Positions 1-8,279 of a DNA stretch of 64,000 bases are shown one piece after another. The notes under the pieces are model-generated. The model was not told the origin of the DNA and did no database searches. It saw nothing but the letters and a program-made list of their open reading frames with translations. The stretch's first letter is position 1; each line of letters opens with the position of its first letter. Made by a program: the position numbers and the translations under genes. Origin of the DNA: Pseudorhizobium banfieldiae (GTDB lineage Bacteria > Pseudomonadota > Alphaproteobacteria > Rhizobiales > Rhizobiaceae); NCBI RefSeq assembly GCF_000967425.1, contig NZ_FO082820.1, positions 3,297,501 to 3,361,500 of the forward strand. Direction: 5' to 3'.

Positions 1-2581
1 TCCGCTTGACGCGGAAGAGCAGCCGGTCCGATCCGGCATCGACGGCGACCGCTGAATCGTCCGGGATGTTTCCGGAGAGAATCTGCTCGGCCATCGGGTC
101 TTGAACGAACTTCTGGATCACCCGCTTCAGCGGCCTTGCGCCATAGACCGGATCATAGCCCTTGTCCGCAAGCCACTCGCGGGCTTCCGGGGTGAGCTCG
201 ATCGCGATCTTGCGCTCGGCGAGCAGCGATATCAGCCGCTTCATCTGGATATCGACGATCGCGCCCATTTCCGTCCGCTGCAGGCGGTGGAAGAGGATAA
301 TCTCGTCGACGCGGTTGAGGAATTCCGGCCGGAACGACGCCTTGACCACGTCCATCACCTGATCGCGCACCTGGTCGGTATCTGCACCTTCCGGCAGGGT
401 GGTGAGATACTCCGCCCCGAGGTTCGAGGTCATGATAATCATCGTGTTCTTGAAGTCGACCGTGCGGCCCTGCCCGTCCGTCAGGCGCCCGTCGTCGAGC
501 ACCTGCAGGAGAACGTTGAACACGTCCGGATGCGCCTTCTCGATCTCATCGAACAGCACGACCTGATAAGGCTTGCGGCGAACGGCTTCCGTCAGTGCAC
601 CACCTTCCTCATAGCCGACATAGCCGGGAGGTGCGCCGATCAACCGGGCGACGGAATGCTTCTCCATGTATTCCGACATGTCGAGGCGCACCATCGCCGT
701 CTCGTCGTCGAACAGGAAGCGCGCGAGCGACTTCGTCAGCTCCGTCTTGCCGACGCCGGTCGGCCCGAGGAAGATGAACGAGCCGATCGGCCGGTTGGGA
801 TCCTGCAGGCCGGCGCGCGACCGGCGCACGGCGCGCGAGACCGCCTGAACGGCGTCACCCTGGCCGACCACGGACTTCGCCAGCTCGTCTTCCATGCGAA
901 GCAGCTTGTCACGCTCGCCTTCCAGCATCTTGTCGACCGGAATACCGGTCCAGCGGGAGACGACATGGGCGATGTTGTCCGGGCTGACGACCTCCTGCAC
1001 CATGGCATTGGTGCTCGAATCCTGAGCTTCCGCCGCGGCGAGATCCTTCTCCAGGCCGGGGATCACCCCATAGGCAAGCTCGCCCGCGCGCTGGAACTCG
1101 CCACTGCGTTGCGCGATCGCCAGTTCGTTGCGCGCCTCATCGAGCTGCTTCTTGAGGTCCGCAGCAAGGCCGAGCTTCTGCTTCTCCGCCTGCCAGCGGG
1201 CCGTCAGCGCATCTGCCTGTTCCTCCAGCGACGCGAGTTCGCTTTCGAGCCGCGACAGCCGGTCGGCCGACGCCGTGTCGGTTTCCTTCTTCAAGGCCTC
1301 GCGCTCGATCTTCAGCTGGATGATGCGGCGGTCGAGCTCGTCCAGTTCCTCGGGCTTGGAATCCACCTGCATCCTGAGCCGCGAGGCGGCCTCGTCCATC
1401 AGGTCGATCGCCTTGTCCGGCAGGAAACGGTCGGTGATGTAGCGGTTGGAAAGGGTTGCGGCAGCCACCAGCGCGGAGTCGGAGATCCGCACCTTGTGGT
1501 GCTGTTCGTACTTCTCTTTCAGTCCGCGCAGGATCGAGATCGTGTCCCCCACCGTCGGCTCGTCGACCATGACTGGCTGGAACCGGCGGGCGAGGGCAGC
1601 ATCCTTCTCCACATGCTTGCGGTATTCGTCGAGCGTCGTAGCCCCGACACAGTGCAGTTCACCACGAGCAAGCGCCGGCTTCAACAGGTTGGAGGCATCC
1701 ATCGCGCCATCGGCCTTGCCGGCGCCAACCAGAGTGTGCATCTCGTCAATGAACAGGATGATCTCACCGCTTTCCGCCTGCACCTCGTTCAGGACCGCCT
1801 TGAGGCGTTCCTCGAACTCGCCGCGATATTTCGCGCCTGCAATCAGCGAGCCCATGTCGAGTGCCATCAGCTTCTTGTCCTTCAGGCTCTCCGGCACGTC
1901 GCCATTGACGATGCGCAACGCGAGACCTTCGGCAATCGCCGTCTTGCCGACGCCGGGCTCGCCGATCAGAACCGGGTTGTTCTTCGTGCGGCGGGAAAGA
2001 ACCTGGATCGTGCGGCGGATCTCGTCATCCCGGCCGATCACCGGGTCGAGCTTGCCCTCTCGCGCTTCCGCGGTCAGATCGCGGGCATACTTCTTCAGCG
2101 CGTCGAAACCCTGCTCGGCATTGGCGCTGTCGGCGGTGCGACCCTTGCGAACCTCGTTGATGACCTGGTTGAGGGCCTGGGCAGTCACACCCGCCTTTTT
2201 CAGCGTCGCGGACGTGGATGCCGTGCTTTCGATGGCAAGTGCCAGAAGCAGCCGCTCCACGGTGACGAAGCTGTCGCCCGCCTTCTTGGCAGCCTCTTCC
2301 GCGGTGGTGAAGACCTTGGCAAGCGGCTGCGACAGGTAGACCTGGCCGCCACCGCCCGACACCTTGGGCAGTTTGGCAAGGGCTGCATCATTGGCAAGAC
2401 GCGCTTCCTTGGGATCGCCGCCGGCGCGGGTGATCAACGAGGAAGCCATCCCCTGGTCGTCGTCCAGGAGAACCTTCAGCACATGCTCGGGCGTGAACTG
2501 CTGGTGCCCTTCGGAAAGGGCATGGGTCTGCGCCGATTGCAGGAAGCCGCGAACCCGCTCGGAATATGTGTCGATATTCAT
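1..2581 (-). CDS. clpB: ATP-dependent chaperone ClpB (C-terminal end cut by window edge)
   Basis: Hsp100 disaggregase that works with DnaK to pull proteins out of aggregates in the cytosol. 860 codons are visible and the family is about 860-870 residues, so only a few C-terminal residues are missing. It starts [13 protein letters not shown] at an ATG preceded by GGAGG at the right distance. The N-terminal Clp repeat domain is followed by AAA1 (Walker A GEPGVGKT near residue 207, Walker B LFIDEMHT), a coiled-coil middle domain around 410-530, and AAA2 (Walker A GPTGVGKT near 605, sensor region [13 protein letters not shown]). All expected motifs are intact. A heat-shock-type promoter is plausible upstream. 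Confidence 0.97.
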   Translation of the reverse strand, partial: MNIDTYSERVRGFLQSAQTHALSEGHQQFTPEHVLKVLLDDDQGMASSLITRAGGDPKEARLANDAALAKLPKVSGGGGQVYLSQPLAKVFTTAEEAAKKAGDSFVTVERLLLALAIESTASTSATLKKAGVTAQALNQVINEVRKGRTADSANAEQGFDALKKYARDLTAEAREGKLDPVIGRDDEIRRTIQVLSRRTKNNPVLIGEPGVGKTAIAEGLALRIVNGDVPESLKDKKLMALDMGSLIAGAKYRGEFEERLKAVLNEVQAESGEIILFIDEMHTLVGAGKADGAMDASNLLKPALARGELHCVGATTLDEYRKHVEKDAALARRFQPVMVDEPTVGDTISILRGLKEKYEQHHKVRISDSALVAAATLSNRYITDRFLPDKAIDLMDEAASRLRMQVDSKPEELDELDRRIIQLKIEREALKKETDTASADRLSRLESELASLEEQADALTARWQAEKQKLGLAADLKKQLDEARNELAIAQRSGEFQRAGELAYGVIPGLEKDLAAAEAQDSSTNAMVQEVVSPDNIAHVVSRWTGIPVDKMLEGERDKLLRMEDELAKSVVGQGDAVQAVSRAVRRSRAGLQDPNRPIGSFIFLGPTGVGKTELTKSLARFLFDDETAMVRLDMSEYMEKHSVARLIGAPPGYVGYEEGGALTEAVRRKPYQVVLFDEIEKAHPDVFNVLLQVLDDGRLTDGQGRTVDFKNTMIIMTSNLGAEYLTTLPEGADTDQVRDQVMDVVKASFRPEFLNRVDEIILFHRLQRTEMGAIVDIQMKRLISLLAERKIAIELTPEAREWLADKGYDPVYGARPLKRVIQKFVQDPMAEQILSGNIPDDSAVAVDAGSDRLLFRVKR

Positions 2582-2690
2582 GTCGAACCTCCACAGATCG
2601 TTCCGCCCTTTCATAAGGCACGAAACGATGATTGAGATTGAGCTCCCTCAAAAGGCGAGCCCTTCGCCGGAAACGTCGGCGTTGAACGAG

Positions 2691-2719
2691 ATATGGGAGG
2701 CGGTTTCGCAGATTTAAAG
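2691..2719 (-). promoter_or_regulatory. Possible RpoH-type promoter for clpB
   Basis: On the minus strand a CTTTAAA box lies 15 bases before CCCATAT, about 105 bases upstream of the clpB start. This resembles the alphaproteobacterial RpoH pattern (CTTGAA, then CCCCATAT-like), with a mismatch in the -35 and slightly long spacing. clpB is a classic RpoH target, which supports the inference, but the match is imperfect. Confidence 0.35.
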
Positions 2720-2787
2720 AACCGGTCACGGCTCGCAGGGATATCTTTTGAGGCGGCCTTGGCGGCACGATCTGGCCACGTTGCCGC

Positions 2788-3003
2788 TCAACGTCCCCGT
2801 TCGGCGCGCCGTCTGGCTATATAGGGCAGCACGAACATATGGAGGCCGGTGATCAGGAGCAGAAAGAGCGGCGGCAGCGGCGCATAGCCGATCCAGGCGG
2901 GCGGCTGCCCAAGTGCCATGAAGATGAAGTTGGCGATAACCGTAACGGTAAAGGCGATCGACAGCCAGCGATGGCCCTGCCGAATTGCGTAGCTCAAGGT
3001 CAT
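2788..3003 (-). CDS. Small two-helix membrane protein
   Basis: 71-residue protein of unknown function. Two hydrophobic segments are visible, roughly residues 14-31 (LSIAFTVTVIANFIFMAL) and 40-60 (YAPLPPLFLLLITGLHMFVLP), with a basic C-terminus (ARRRAERGR), which suggests a cytoplasmic tail. The start is well supported by AGGAGG just upstream. It lies 62 bases downstream of the SRPBCC gene on the same strand and is probably the last gene of the arsR operon. Similar small membrane proteins often accompany arsR/SRPBCC pairs, but I cannot assign a function. Confidence 0.75.
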   Translation of the reverse strand: MTLSYAIRQGHRWLSIAFTVTVIANFIFMALGQPPAWIGYAPLPPLFLLLITGLHMFVLPYIARRRAERGR

Positions 3004-3065
3004 GTCAGTCCTCCTCTTGCGTGGCCGTCACATCGCCCCCCTCGAACGCTGTGGATGAGACTGCG

Positions 3066-3476
3066 TCAGTTCCGTTCTCTGAGAACGCGCTCCATGGCGT
3101 CCAGGAACCTCGGCCAGCCCGCCTGTGCTCCCCGGTAATATGGCTGCTGCTCCGGTTGGAAACCTGTCTGCTCAATGCGCAGCCGTGTTCCCGTCTCGCT
3201 CGGGAATAGGGTCCAGGTGACGATGCTCCTGAGGTCCTTGGTATCCCATGTATAAGACAGCGCCTTGCCCGGCTCGATTGCCCGTACCTCGCAGTTGACG
3301 GAACCCCAATCCGCACGCAGGCTGAAGCGATGACCCATCTCCGGCTGGAAGTCGCCCTTCATCAGCCACTCCTCGATCAGATGCGGCTGCGTCAGCGCCC
3401 GCCAGATCTTCTCCGGCGGATAAGGAAGGTCCCGCTCAACGACGACCGAAAGCGTATCGACAGACATAGAGTTCAT
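3066..3476 (-). CDS. SRPBCC (AHSA1-like) domain protein
   Basis: 136-residue START/Bet v1-like protein of the AHSA1 activator family. The diagnostic opening is present (ERDLPYPPEKIWRALTQPH, then EEWLMKGDFQPEMGHRF), as is the YTWD strand followed by TGTRLRIEQTGF. The ATG overlaps the arsR stop by four bases (ATGA), so translation is probably coupled; an alternative ATG lies three codons downstream. The frame stays open far upstream but that part reads through arsR. In this family the domain is a hydrophobic ligand pocket, and pairing with an autoregulated ArsR repressor is common. The ligand is unknown. Confidence 0.9.
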   Translation of the reverse strand: MNSMSVDTLSVVVERDLPYPPEKIWRALTQPHLIEEWLMKGDFQPEMGHRFSLRADWGSVNCEVRAIEPGKALSYTWDTKDLRSIVTWTLFPSETGTRLRIEQTGFQPEQQPYYRGAQAGWPRFLDAMERVLRERN

Positions 3477-3799
3477 TGATCCATCCTCTTCAGCAGATCT
3501 TCCAGCGCAACAAAGCTTGCGTCCCAGAAGCGGGTCATCTCGCCCGACCAGTCGATGATCGACTTCAGGGGGGCCGGTTCTGCGCTGTAGTGGTTGTGAC
3601 GCCCATCGGGCCGATCTTTCACCAGACCCGCCTGCTTGAGAACCACGAGGTGTTTCGAAACCGCCGGCTGCGAAATTCGGGCACGGGCAGTCAATGCAGC
3701 AACCGTCTGTTCGCCGTCGCGGCACAAGTGCTCGAATATCGCCCTGCGCGTGGGGTCGGCCAGGGCCTTGAAGAGAAGCGTCTGAGGATCTTGTGCCAC
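3473..3799 (-). CDS. ArsR-family winged-helix transcriptional regulator
   Basis: 108-residue repressor. KALADPTRRAIFEHLC and the recognition helix region ISQPAVSKHLVVLKQAGLV are typical of ArsR/SmtB proteins. The metal-binding ELCxCD motif is absent (only one Cys, near residue 26), so it is unlikely to sense metals through the classic site and fits the SdpR-like group linked to SRPBCC genes. It is the first gene of a three-gene operon and probably represses itself through the repeated sequence directly upstream of its start. It diverges from the aztD gene, with 150 bases between the starts. Confidence 0.92.
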   Translation of the reverse strand: MAQDPQTLLFKALADPTRRAIFEHLCRDGEQTVAALTARARISQPAVSKHLVVLKQAGLVKDRPDGRHNHYSAEPAPLKSIIDWSGEMTRFWDASFVALEDLLKRMDQ

Positions 3800-3804
3800 T
3801 ATCG

Positions 3805-3847
3805 ATAACCAATCAGCTATTTATCAGTCAAATAACCAATCAGCTAT
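3805..3847. repeat. Two copies of a 16-base sequence, candidate ArsR operator
   Basis: ATAACCAATCAGCTAT occurs identically at 3805-3820 and 3832-3847, a 27-base period. Each copy is an imperfect palindrome (ATA-C ... G-TAT ends). The first copy begins six bases upstream of the arsR start codon. SdpR-type ArsR repressors typically bind AT-rich imperfect palindromes overlapping their own promoter, so this is the obvious operator candidate. Confidence 0.6.
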
Positions 3848-3913
3848 CTGTGAGTCAAGCCTAAGCCGGTGCCGGATTTCAACTGGACGGCAAACGGGAT
3901 ATATCCTGGTGAC

Positions 3914-3931
3914 GTAATGTTATTGCATTAC
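3914..3931. promoter_or_regulatory. Zur-box-like palindrome upstream of aztD
   Basis: GTAATG-TTATTG-CATTAC is a perfect 6-base inverted repeat around a 6-base centre, ending 18 bases before the aztD start. Its AT-rich TAATGTTAT character matches the general form of zinc-uptake-regulator sites in alphaproteobacteria. The downstream gene is a zinc chaperone, a usual Zur target, so the assignment is reasonable but not verified. Confidence 0.55.
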
Positions 3932-3949
3932 AACATCTAGGAGACAGTC

Positions 3950-5163
3950 ATGCTTCGCCTGCCGCTTATTGCAGCGTCCTCCGCCATCCTCATAGCAACG
4001 CTCAGCCCTTCGAGGGCAGATGAGGTGGAGGCCTGGCGGCTTCTGGTCGGAGACCAGAAGGATGCAAAGCTCACAGTGCTGGATGGCGCCACCGGACACC
4101 AGATCGCGCAGTATCAGCTTGAAGGCTACGTCACCCATTTGGTTGCGAGCGAAAGTAGGAAGACCGCCTTTGCGGTTCAGATGGATGCCGACGCCGTCGA
4201 CGTGATCGCCACGGGCGTCACCTTCTCTGATCACGGAGAACACAAGGATGTGGAACTCAACCAGCCGGCGCAACTCGGGCGGATCCATGGACGGCGGCCG
4301 GTCCACGCGGTACCGCATGACGATCAGGTTCTGCAATTCTTCGACCTGGAAGGCGAAGCACGCATCTTTGACGAGGCTGCGCTTCTGAGAGGCGAAATGA
4401 CCCATGGGGTTGTGAGGTCGACCGCGCCTCATCACGGCGTGGCGGTGCCGCTTGGAGCCTACATGCTCATATCCGAGCCGGACGTTTCAAAGGCGACAAA
4501 GGAAGGAGACTTGCCGCCGCGACTGGGGCTGAAGGTTCTGAACGGCGAAGGACAACAGGTAGGAGAGATCGCGACCTGCACCGGCCTGCACGGCGAAGCA
4601 TCTTCCGCAGGGATGGTCGCATTCGGGTGCGAGGAAGGCGTACTGATCGCCTGCAGGGGTGGAAGTGGGACGCCCGAGCTTGAGATGCTGTCCTATGGCG
4701 ACGACATGCCGGAAGGGCAGGTCGGCACTCTACTGGGCGGACGAGCCATGCAGTTCTTCCTCGGCAACTACGGTGACGACAAGGTTGTCGTGATCGACCC
4801 CTCTCAGGAGAACCCATTCCTTCTGGTCGAGCTTCCCGTCCGGCGGGTGGACTTCGCCCTTGATCCTGCGCGGCCCACGACAGCCTATGTGTTCACGGAA
4901 GATGGGACACTCCATGTACTGGATATTCTCACCGGCCGCCTGACGAGATCAGCTCAGGTCACGGAGCCTTACAGCAAGGACGGGCACTGGCGCGATCCGC
5001 GTCCGCTCTGGCGGTCATGGGCACGGAGATCGCCGTGACGGACCCGCGCCGCGAGCGCATCCTTATCCTCGATGCCGGCACCTTGGCGGAGAATCGCTCA
5101 CTGGCAGTCACAGGTACTCCGTTCAACATCGTCGCCGTCGGGGGCTCCGGCATCAACCACTAG
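3950..5163 (+). pseudogene. aztD: Zinc metallochaperone AztD, frameshifted near the C-terminus
   Basis: Periplasmic beta-propeller chaperone that hands zinc to AztC of the AztABC importer. It has a signal peptide (residues 1-23, cut near PSRADE) and His/Asp-rich zinc segments including TFSDHGEHKD and the MTHGVVRSTAPHHGVAVPLG region. The open frame stops at 5036 after 362 residues, ending DGHWRDPRP and then unrelated sequence. The next frame continues in perfect family style (ALAVMGTEIAVTDPRRERI ... FNIVAVGGSGINH) to a TAG at 5161-5163. Losing one G at about 5005 (CCGGCT to CCGCT) explains it; repaired, the protein is 404 residues. AGGAG precedes the ATG. No aztABC genes are visible in the window. 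It may be a real lesion or a sequencing error. Confidence 0.85.
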
Positions 5164-5221
5164 GCGCGGACAGTGATGGCCTCATGCCGTGGCGGAATGC
5201 TTGCCGATGAGACCATTTATA

Positions 5222-5251
5222 GAAAAAGACCCCGGCGTTACGGCCGGGGTC
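5222..5251 (-). terminator. Rho-independent terminator after the DUF4167 gene
   Basis: A 9-bp perfect stem GACCCCGGC/GCCGGGGTC with a 6-base loop is followed on the minus strand by TTTTTCTATAAA. It lies 27 bases past the DUF4167 stop codon. Confidence 0.9.
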
Positions 5252-5278
5252 CTGTGGTCTTGGTGCTGATCAGTCGGG

Positions 5279-6004
5279 CTACTCCCCGGGTGCGTCCGCC
5301 AGTTCGGGTTGAGACTCGGCTGCGCCGGCCTCTGAAGTCGCACCTTCTTCTCCCCGACGGGGGCGACGCGGGCGGTTGCCGGCATTGCGACGGCGCGGCT
5401 GGCGTTCACGTTGCGCGCCCTGCTCTTCCGATTCCACGGCAACCTCGGCTGGTATACCCTCGATCACGGGCTGAGGCCCGGATCCGTCGATGGCAGGCGT
5501 CGCCTCGGCTGCAGGGAGCGGATCACGCTCGCGGCGATTTTGACGTTGATGATCCCGTTGTTCGCGAGGCTGCTGGTTGTCCCGGCGTTGCGACTGGCCC
5601 TCAGCCGAAGGCTGCTGGCGGAACGAACCCTCGTCATCCCCCTCATTGGTGTCGATGTCGTCGCCGTCCTGCCCTTCGCGATCCTGGAACTCACCGCGGT
5701 CGTCGCGCTGGAAGCGCTCCTGCATCTGCGCCTGGGCCGTTGCGATGATGCGGTTGTAGTGTTCCGCATGCTGCAGATAGTTTTCTGCCATCACTCGGTC
5801 GCCAGAGCTCTGTGCGTCCCGCGCCAGTGCTGCGTACTTCTCGGCAATGTGCTGCGCCGTTCCGCGGATCTTAACGTCTGGGCCGGAGCTGTCATAGGTG
5901 CGGGTAAGAGGATTGCCGCCCTTACGATTGAAGTTGCCGCCGCCGCCACTGTTGTTGCTGCCGCCACGCCCTCGACCGCGCTTGTTCTGCTGTCCTGGCC
6001 TCAT
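5279..6004 (-). CDS. DUF4167 domain protein, disordered and probably RNA-binding
   Basis: 241 residues starting MRPGQQNKRGRGRGG. The N-terminus is RG/GN-rich, followed by the conserved DUF4167 block (about residues 35-95: TYDSSGPDVKIRGTAQHI, then an EKYAALARDAQ helix and NYLQHAEHYNRI). The rest is low-complexity and rich in Q, R, D and E, ending in RRPRRPRRGEE. Upstream in-frame codons back to 6106 are rejected because AGGTGAT precedes the internal ATG. DUF4167 is near-universal in Rhizobiales downstream of prmC/prfA, and the RG-rich start suggests nucleic-acid binding, but no function is established to my knowledge. Confidence 0.9.
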   Translation of the reverse strand: MRPGQQNKRGRGRGGSNNSGGGGNFNRKGGNPLTRTYDSSGPDVKIRGTAQHIAEKYAALARDAQSSGDRVMAENYLQHAEHYNRIIATAQAQMQERFQRDDRGEFQDREGQDGDDIDTNEGDDEGSFRQQPSAEGQSQRRDNQQPREQRDHQRQNRRERDPLPAAEATPAIDGSGPQPVIEGIPAEVAVESEEQGAQRERQPRRRNAGNRPRRPRRGEEGATSEAGAAESQPELADAPGE

Positions 6005-6305
6005 AGATAGATCACCTGAATTGTCTGTTATCCGCTGATAGGGGGCCGCGCGGCCATGCTGGCTCGCGCCAGACCGAGACTTCGCGCGCCGCGCACAGGA
6101 GGACACCGAGCCACCTGCCGCTAGTGAAAGTCAAATTACCTGAATCACGCACCAGGAAATGTTCAACCTTTGAAACTCAAAAGAGCCGGTCTCAGGGTTG
6201 ACCTTAACCCGAACGAATCTCCGTTCATTCCCAGCCGCCCGGTACGTGGCCGCAAACTATCGCGCTTCCTTTGGAAATCCAAGCCTTTTCTTTCGCTGTG
6301 CAAAA
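6005..6305. other. Intergenic region upstream of the DUF4167 gene
   Basis: 301 bases between prmC and the DUF4167 gene, both on the minus strand. I see no convincing ORF or RNA gene. A TTGACT hexamer on the minus strand (6129-6134) could be a -35 element, but no good -10 follows at 16-18 bases. The region probably carries the DUF4167 promoter and 5' leader. Confidence 0.4.
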
Positions 6306-7175
6306 TCAATGGCCAGGTTCCGCCTTGGCAAACAGAAGGACACGATCCTTGTCGCCAAAATCCCGAAGCGCCTGATGCAGGACAAAGCCTACCGCCTGGA
6401 AGATCGTCCTCACACTGTCCCTCTGGTCATAGCCGATCTCGACTCCGACCATTCCGCCGGGCGCCAGAACCTCACCGGCACCTGCGGCGATGGCACGGTA
6501 GCAGTCGAGCCCGTCCGGTCCGCCATCAAGCGCACGCAGGGGATCGAACTCCCTGACTTCCGGCTCAAGCGCCGCGATAACGCCCGTTCTGATGTAAGGC
6601 GGGTTTGAAACTACGATGTCAAACCGCCCTGTAACCTCTTCCAGCCAATTGCTCCGGATCGTCTCGAACCGGCCAGCCAGGCCAAGCCTCGCCGCGTTTT
6701 CGCGGGCAGTCTGTAACGCTGCCTCGGATAGGTCAGTGCCGACTCCGGTCGCCTGCGGGCATTCCTTCAGGAGTGCCAGGACGATTGCGCCGGTTCCGGT
6801 TCCCAGATCCAGGATGCGTGCTTCACCTCGCGATGCGACAATCTGCCTCACATAGGGAAGGATGGCATCGACGAGGATTTCCGTGTCCGGTCGCGGCTCC
6901 AGCGTCTCCGGAGAGAGCTTCAGCACCATACCGTGAAATTCTCGTTCTCCTAATATGCGGTGCACGGGCTCCCGTTTCAAGCGTCGCCCGATAGCTTCCG
7001 CTATTTTCTCGAGCTCAGGGGCGCCAATCTCGCGGTCGCCCCTGACAAAGACGTCCGTAGCCGTCAGGCCGAGTACGCCGCCGATGAGAATTCTCGCTTC
7101 GATCGTCGCGTCCGGCAATCCGCCTGCGGCAAGTCGGCTCCTCGCATCTGCAACCACGGCGGAGAGCGTGGTCAC
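6306..7175 (-). CDS. prmC: Peptide chain release factor N5-glutamine methyltransferase
   Basis: 289 residues, the usual PrmC/HemK length. It methylates the Gln of the GGQ motif in release factors using SAM. An N-terminal helical domain (1-90) is followed by a Rossmann methyltransferase with motif [15 protein letters not shown] and the diagnostic NPPY ([11 protein letters not shown], near residue 190), which binds the substrate Gln side chain. Its ATG overlaps the prfA stop by four bases, so enzyme and substrate are translationally coupled. Order prfA-prmC is conserved throughout Proteobacteria. Confidence 0.97.
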   Translation of the reverse strand: MTTLSAVVADARSRLAAGGLPDATIEARILIGGVLGLTATDVFVRGDREIGAPELEKIAEAIGRRLKREPVHRILGEREFHGMVLKLSPETLEPRPDTEILVDAILPYVRQIVASRGEARILDLGTGTGAIVLALLKECPQATGVGTDLSEAALQTARENAARLGLAGRFETIRSNWLEEVTGRFDIVVSNPPYIRTGVIAALEPEVREFDPLRALDGGPDGLDCYRAIAAGAGEVLAPGGMVGVEIGYDQRDSVRTIFQAVGFVLHQALRDFGDKDRVLLFAKAEPGH

Positions 7176-8254
7176 CCCTGCTGCTCGCCAAGTTGTGCCA
7201 GCTGGCCCGCCTGGTAGTCGGCGATCAGCGCATCGACAACCTCGTCAATCTCGCCCTCCATCATTCGGTCGAGCTTGTAGAGCGTCAGGTTGATACGGTG
7301 GTCCGTCACGCGCCCCTGCGGAAAATTATAGGTTCGGATGCGTTCCGACCGATCGCCGGATCCGACCTGACTCTTGCGGTCGGCGGATCGCTCGCTATCG
7401 GCCTTCTGCCGCTCCATGTCGTAGAGCCGCGACCGCAGCACCTGCATCGCCTTTGCGCGGTTCTGGTGCTGCGATTTTTCCGAACTCGTTACCACCAATC
7501 CCGTCGGAAGGTGCGTGATCCGGACGGCAGAATCGGTGGTGTTGACGTGCTGCCCACCAGCGCCCGATGACCGCATGGTATCAATCCGGATGTCCTCCGG
7601 GCGGATCTCGATGTCGATCTCCTCGGCCTCCGGCAAGACGGCCACGGTCGCCGCCGAGGTGTGGATCCGCCCCTGCGTCTCGGTGTCCGGCACCCGCTGG
7701 ACTCGATGGACACCCGACTCGAACTTCAGCTTCGAGAACACGCCGCGCCCGCTGACGGTAGCGATGATTTCTCTGAAGCCGCCGGCCTCGCCCTCGCTGG
7801 CGGAAAGCACCTCCACCTTCCAGCCCTTGCCCGCGGCATACCGCTCGTACATCCGGAACAGGTCGCCCGCAAACAGTGCCGCCTCGTTGCCGCCGGTGCC
7901 GGCGCGGATTTCCAGGATCGCACTCTTCTCATCCGCGGCATCCTTCGGCAGCAGCAGGACCTGCATATCCTTTTCCAGCGCCTCGACCCTCTCCTCGGCC
8001 TCCGGCAGCTCCATCTCGGCAAGCTCGCGCATTTCGCGATCCGTCGCCTTGTCGGCGAGCAGCGTCCTCAGGTCGGCCACTTCCGCGGTTGCCTTCTCAT
8101 AGTCGCGGATCTTGCGCACGACAGGCTGCAACTCCGAATATTCGGACGCGAGCCGCACATAAACGTCCGCAGCCGGGCCTTCGGACATGCGGGCCTCGAT
8201 CTCGCCGAAGCGGCGCTCCAGTTCGCGCATCTTCTCTACAGGAAGCTTCGCCAC
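7172..8254 (-). CDS. prfA: Peptide chain release factor 1
   Basis: 360 residues, exactly the bacterial RF1 size. It recognises UAA/UAG and triggers peptidyl-tRNA hydrolysis. The catalytic GGQ is present in [18 protein letters not shown], preceded by [17 protein letters not shown]. The C-terminal segment [17 protein letters not shown] is characteristic. It sits between ptsP (25 bases upstream) and prmC (4-base overlap), all on the minus strand and probably cotranscribed. Confidence 0.98.
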   Translation of the reverse strand: MAKLPVEKMRELERRFGEIEARMSEGPAADVYVRLASEYSELQPVVRKIRDYEKATAEVADLRTLLADKATDREMRELAEMELPEAEERVEALEKDMQVLLLPKDAADEKSAILEIRAGTGGNEAALFAGDLFRMYERYAAGKGWKVEVLSASEGEAGGFREIIATVSGRGVFSKLKFESGVHRVQRVPDTETQGRIHTSAATVAVLPEAEEIDIEIRPEDIRIDTMRSSGAGGQHVNTTDSAVRITHLPTGLVVTSSEKSQHQNRAKAMQVLRSRLYDMERQKADSERSADRKSQVGSGDRSERIRTYNFPQGRVTDHRINLTLYKLDRMMEGEIDEVVDALIADYQAGQLAQLGEQQG

Positions 8255-8279
8255 CCGCTTCTACTCCATATTGTTGTCT

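Noticed and set aside
101..2635. 844-residue open frame on the plus strand
   Set aside because: It is antisense to clpB, whose minus-strand product shows every ClpB motif; the frame is open only because of GC-rich codon bias.
4997..5010. Programmed -1 frameshift in aztD
   Set aside because: No slippery heptamer or strong downstream structure is visible at the junction; mutation or sequencing error is simpler.
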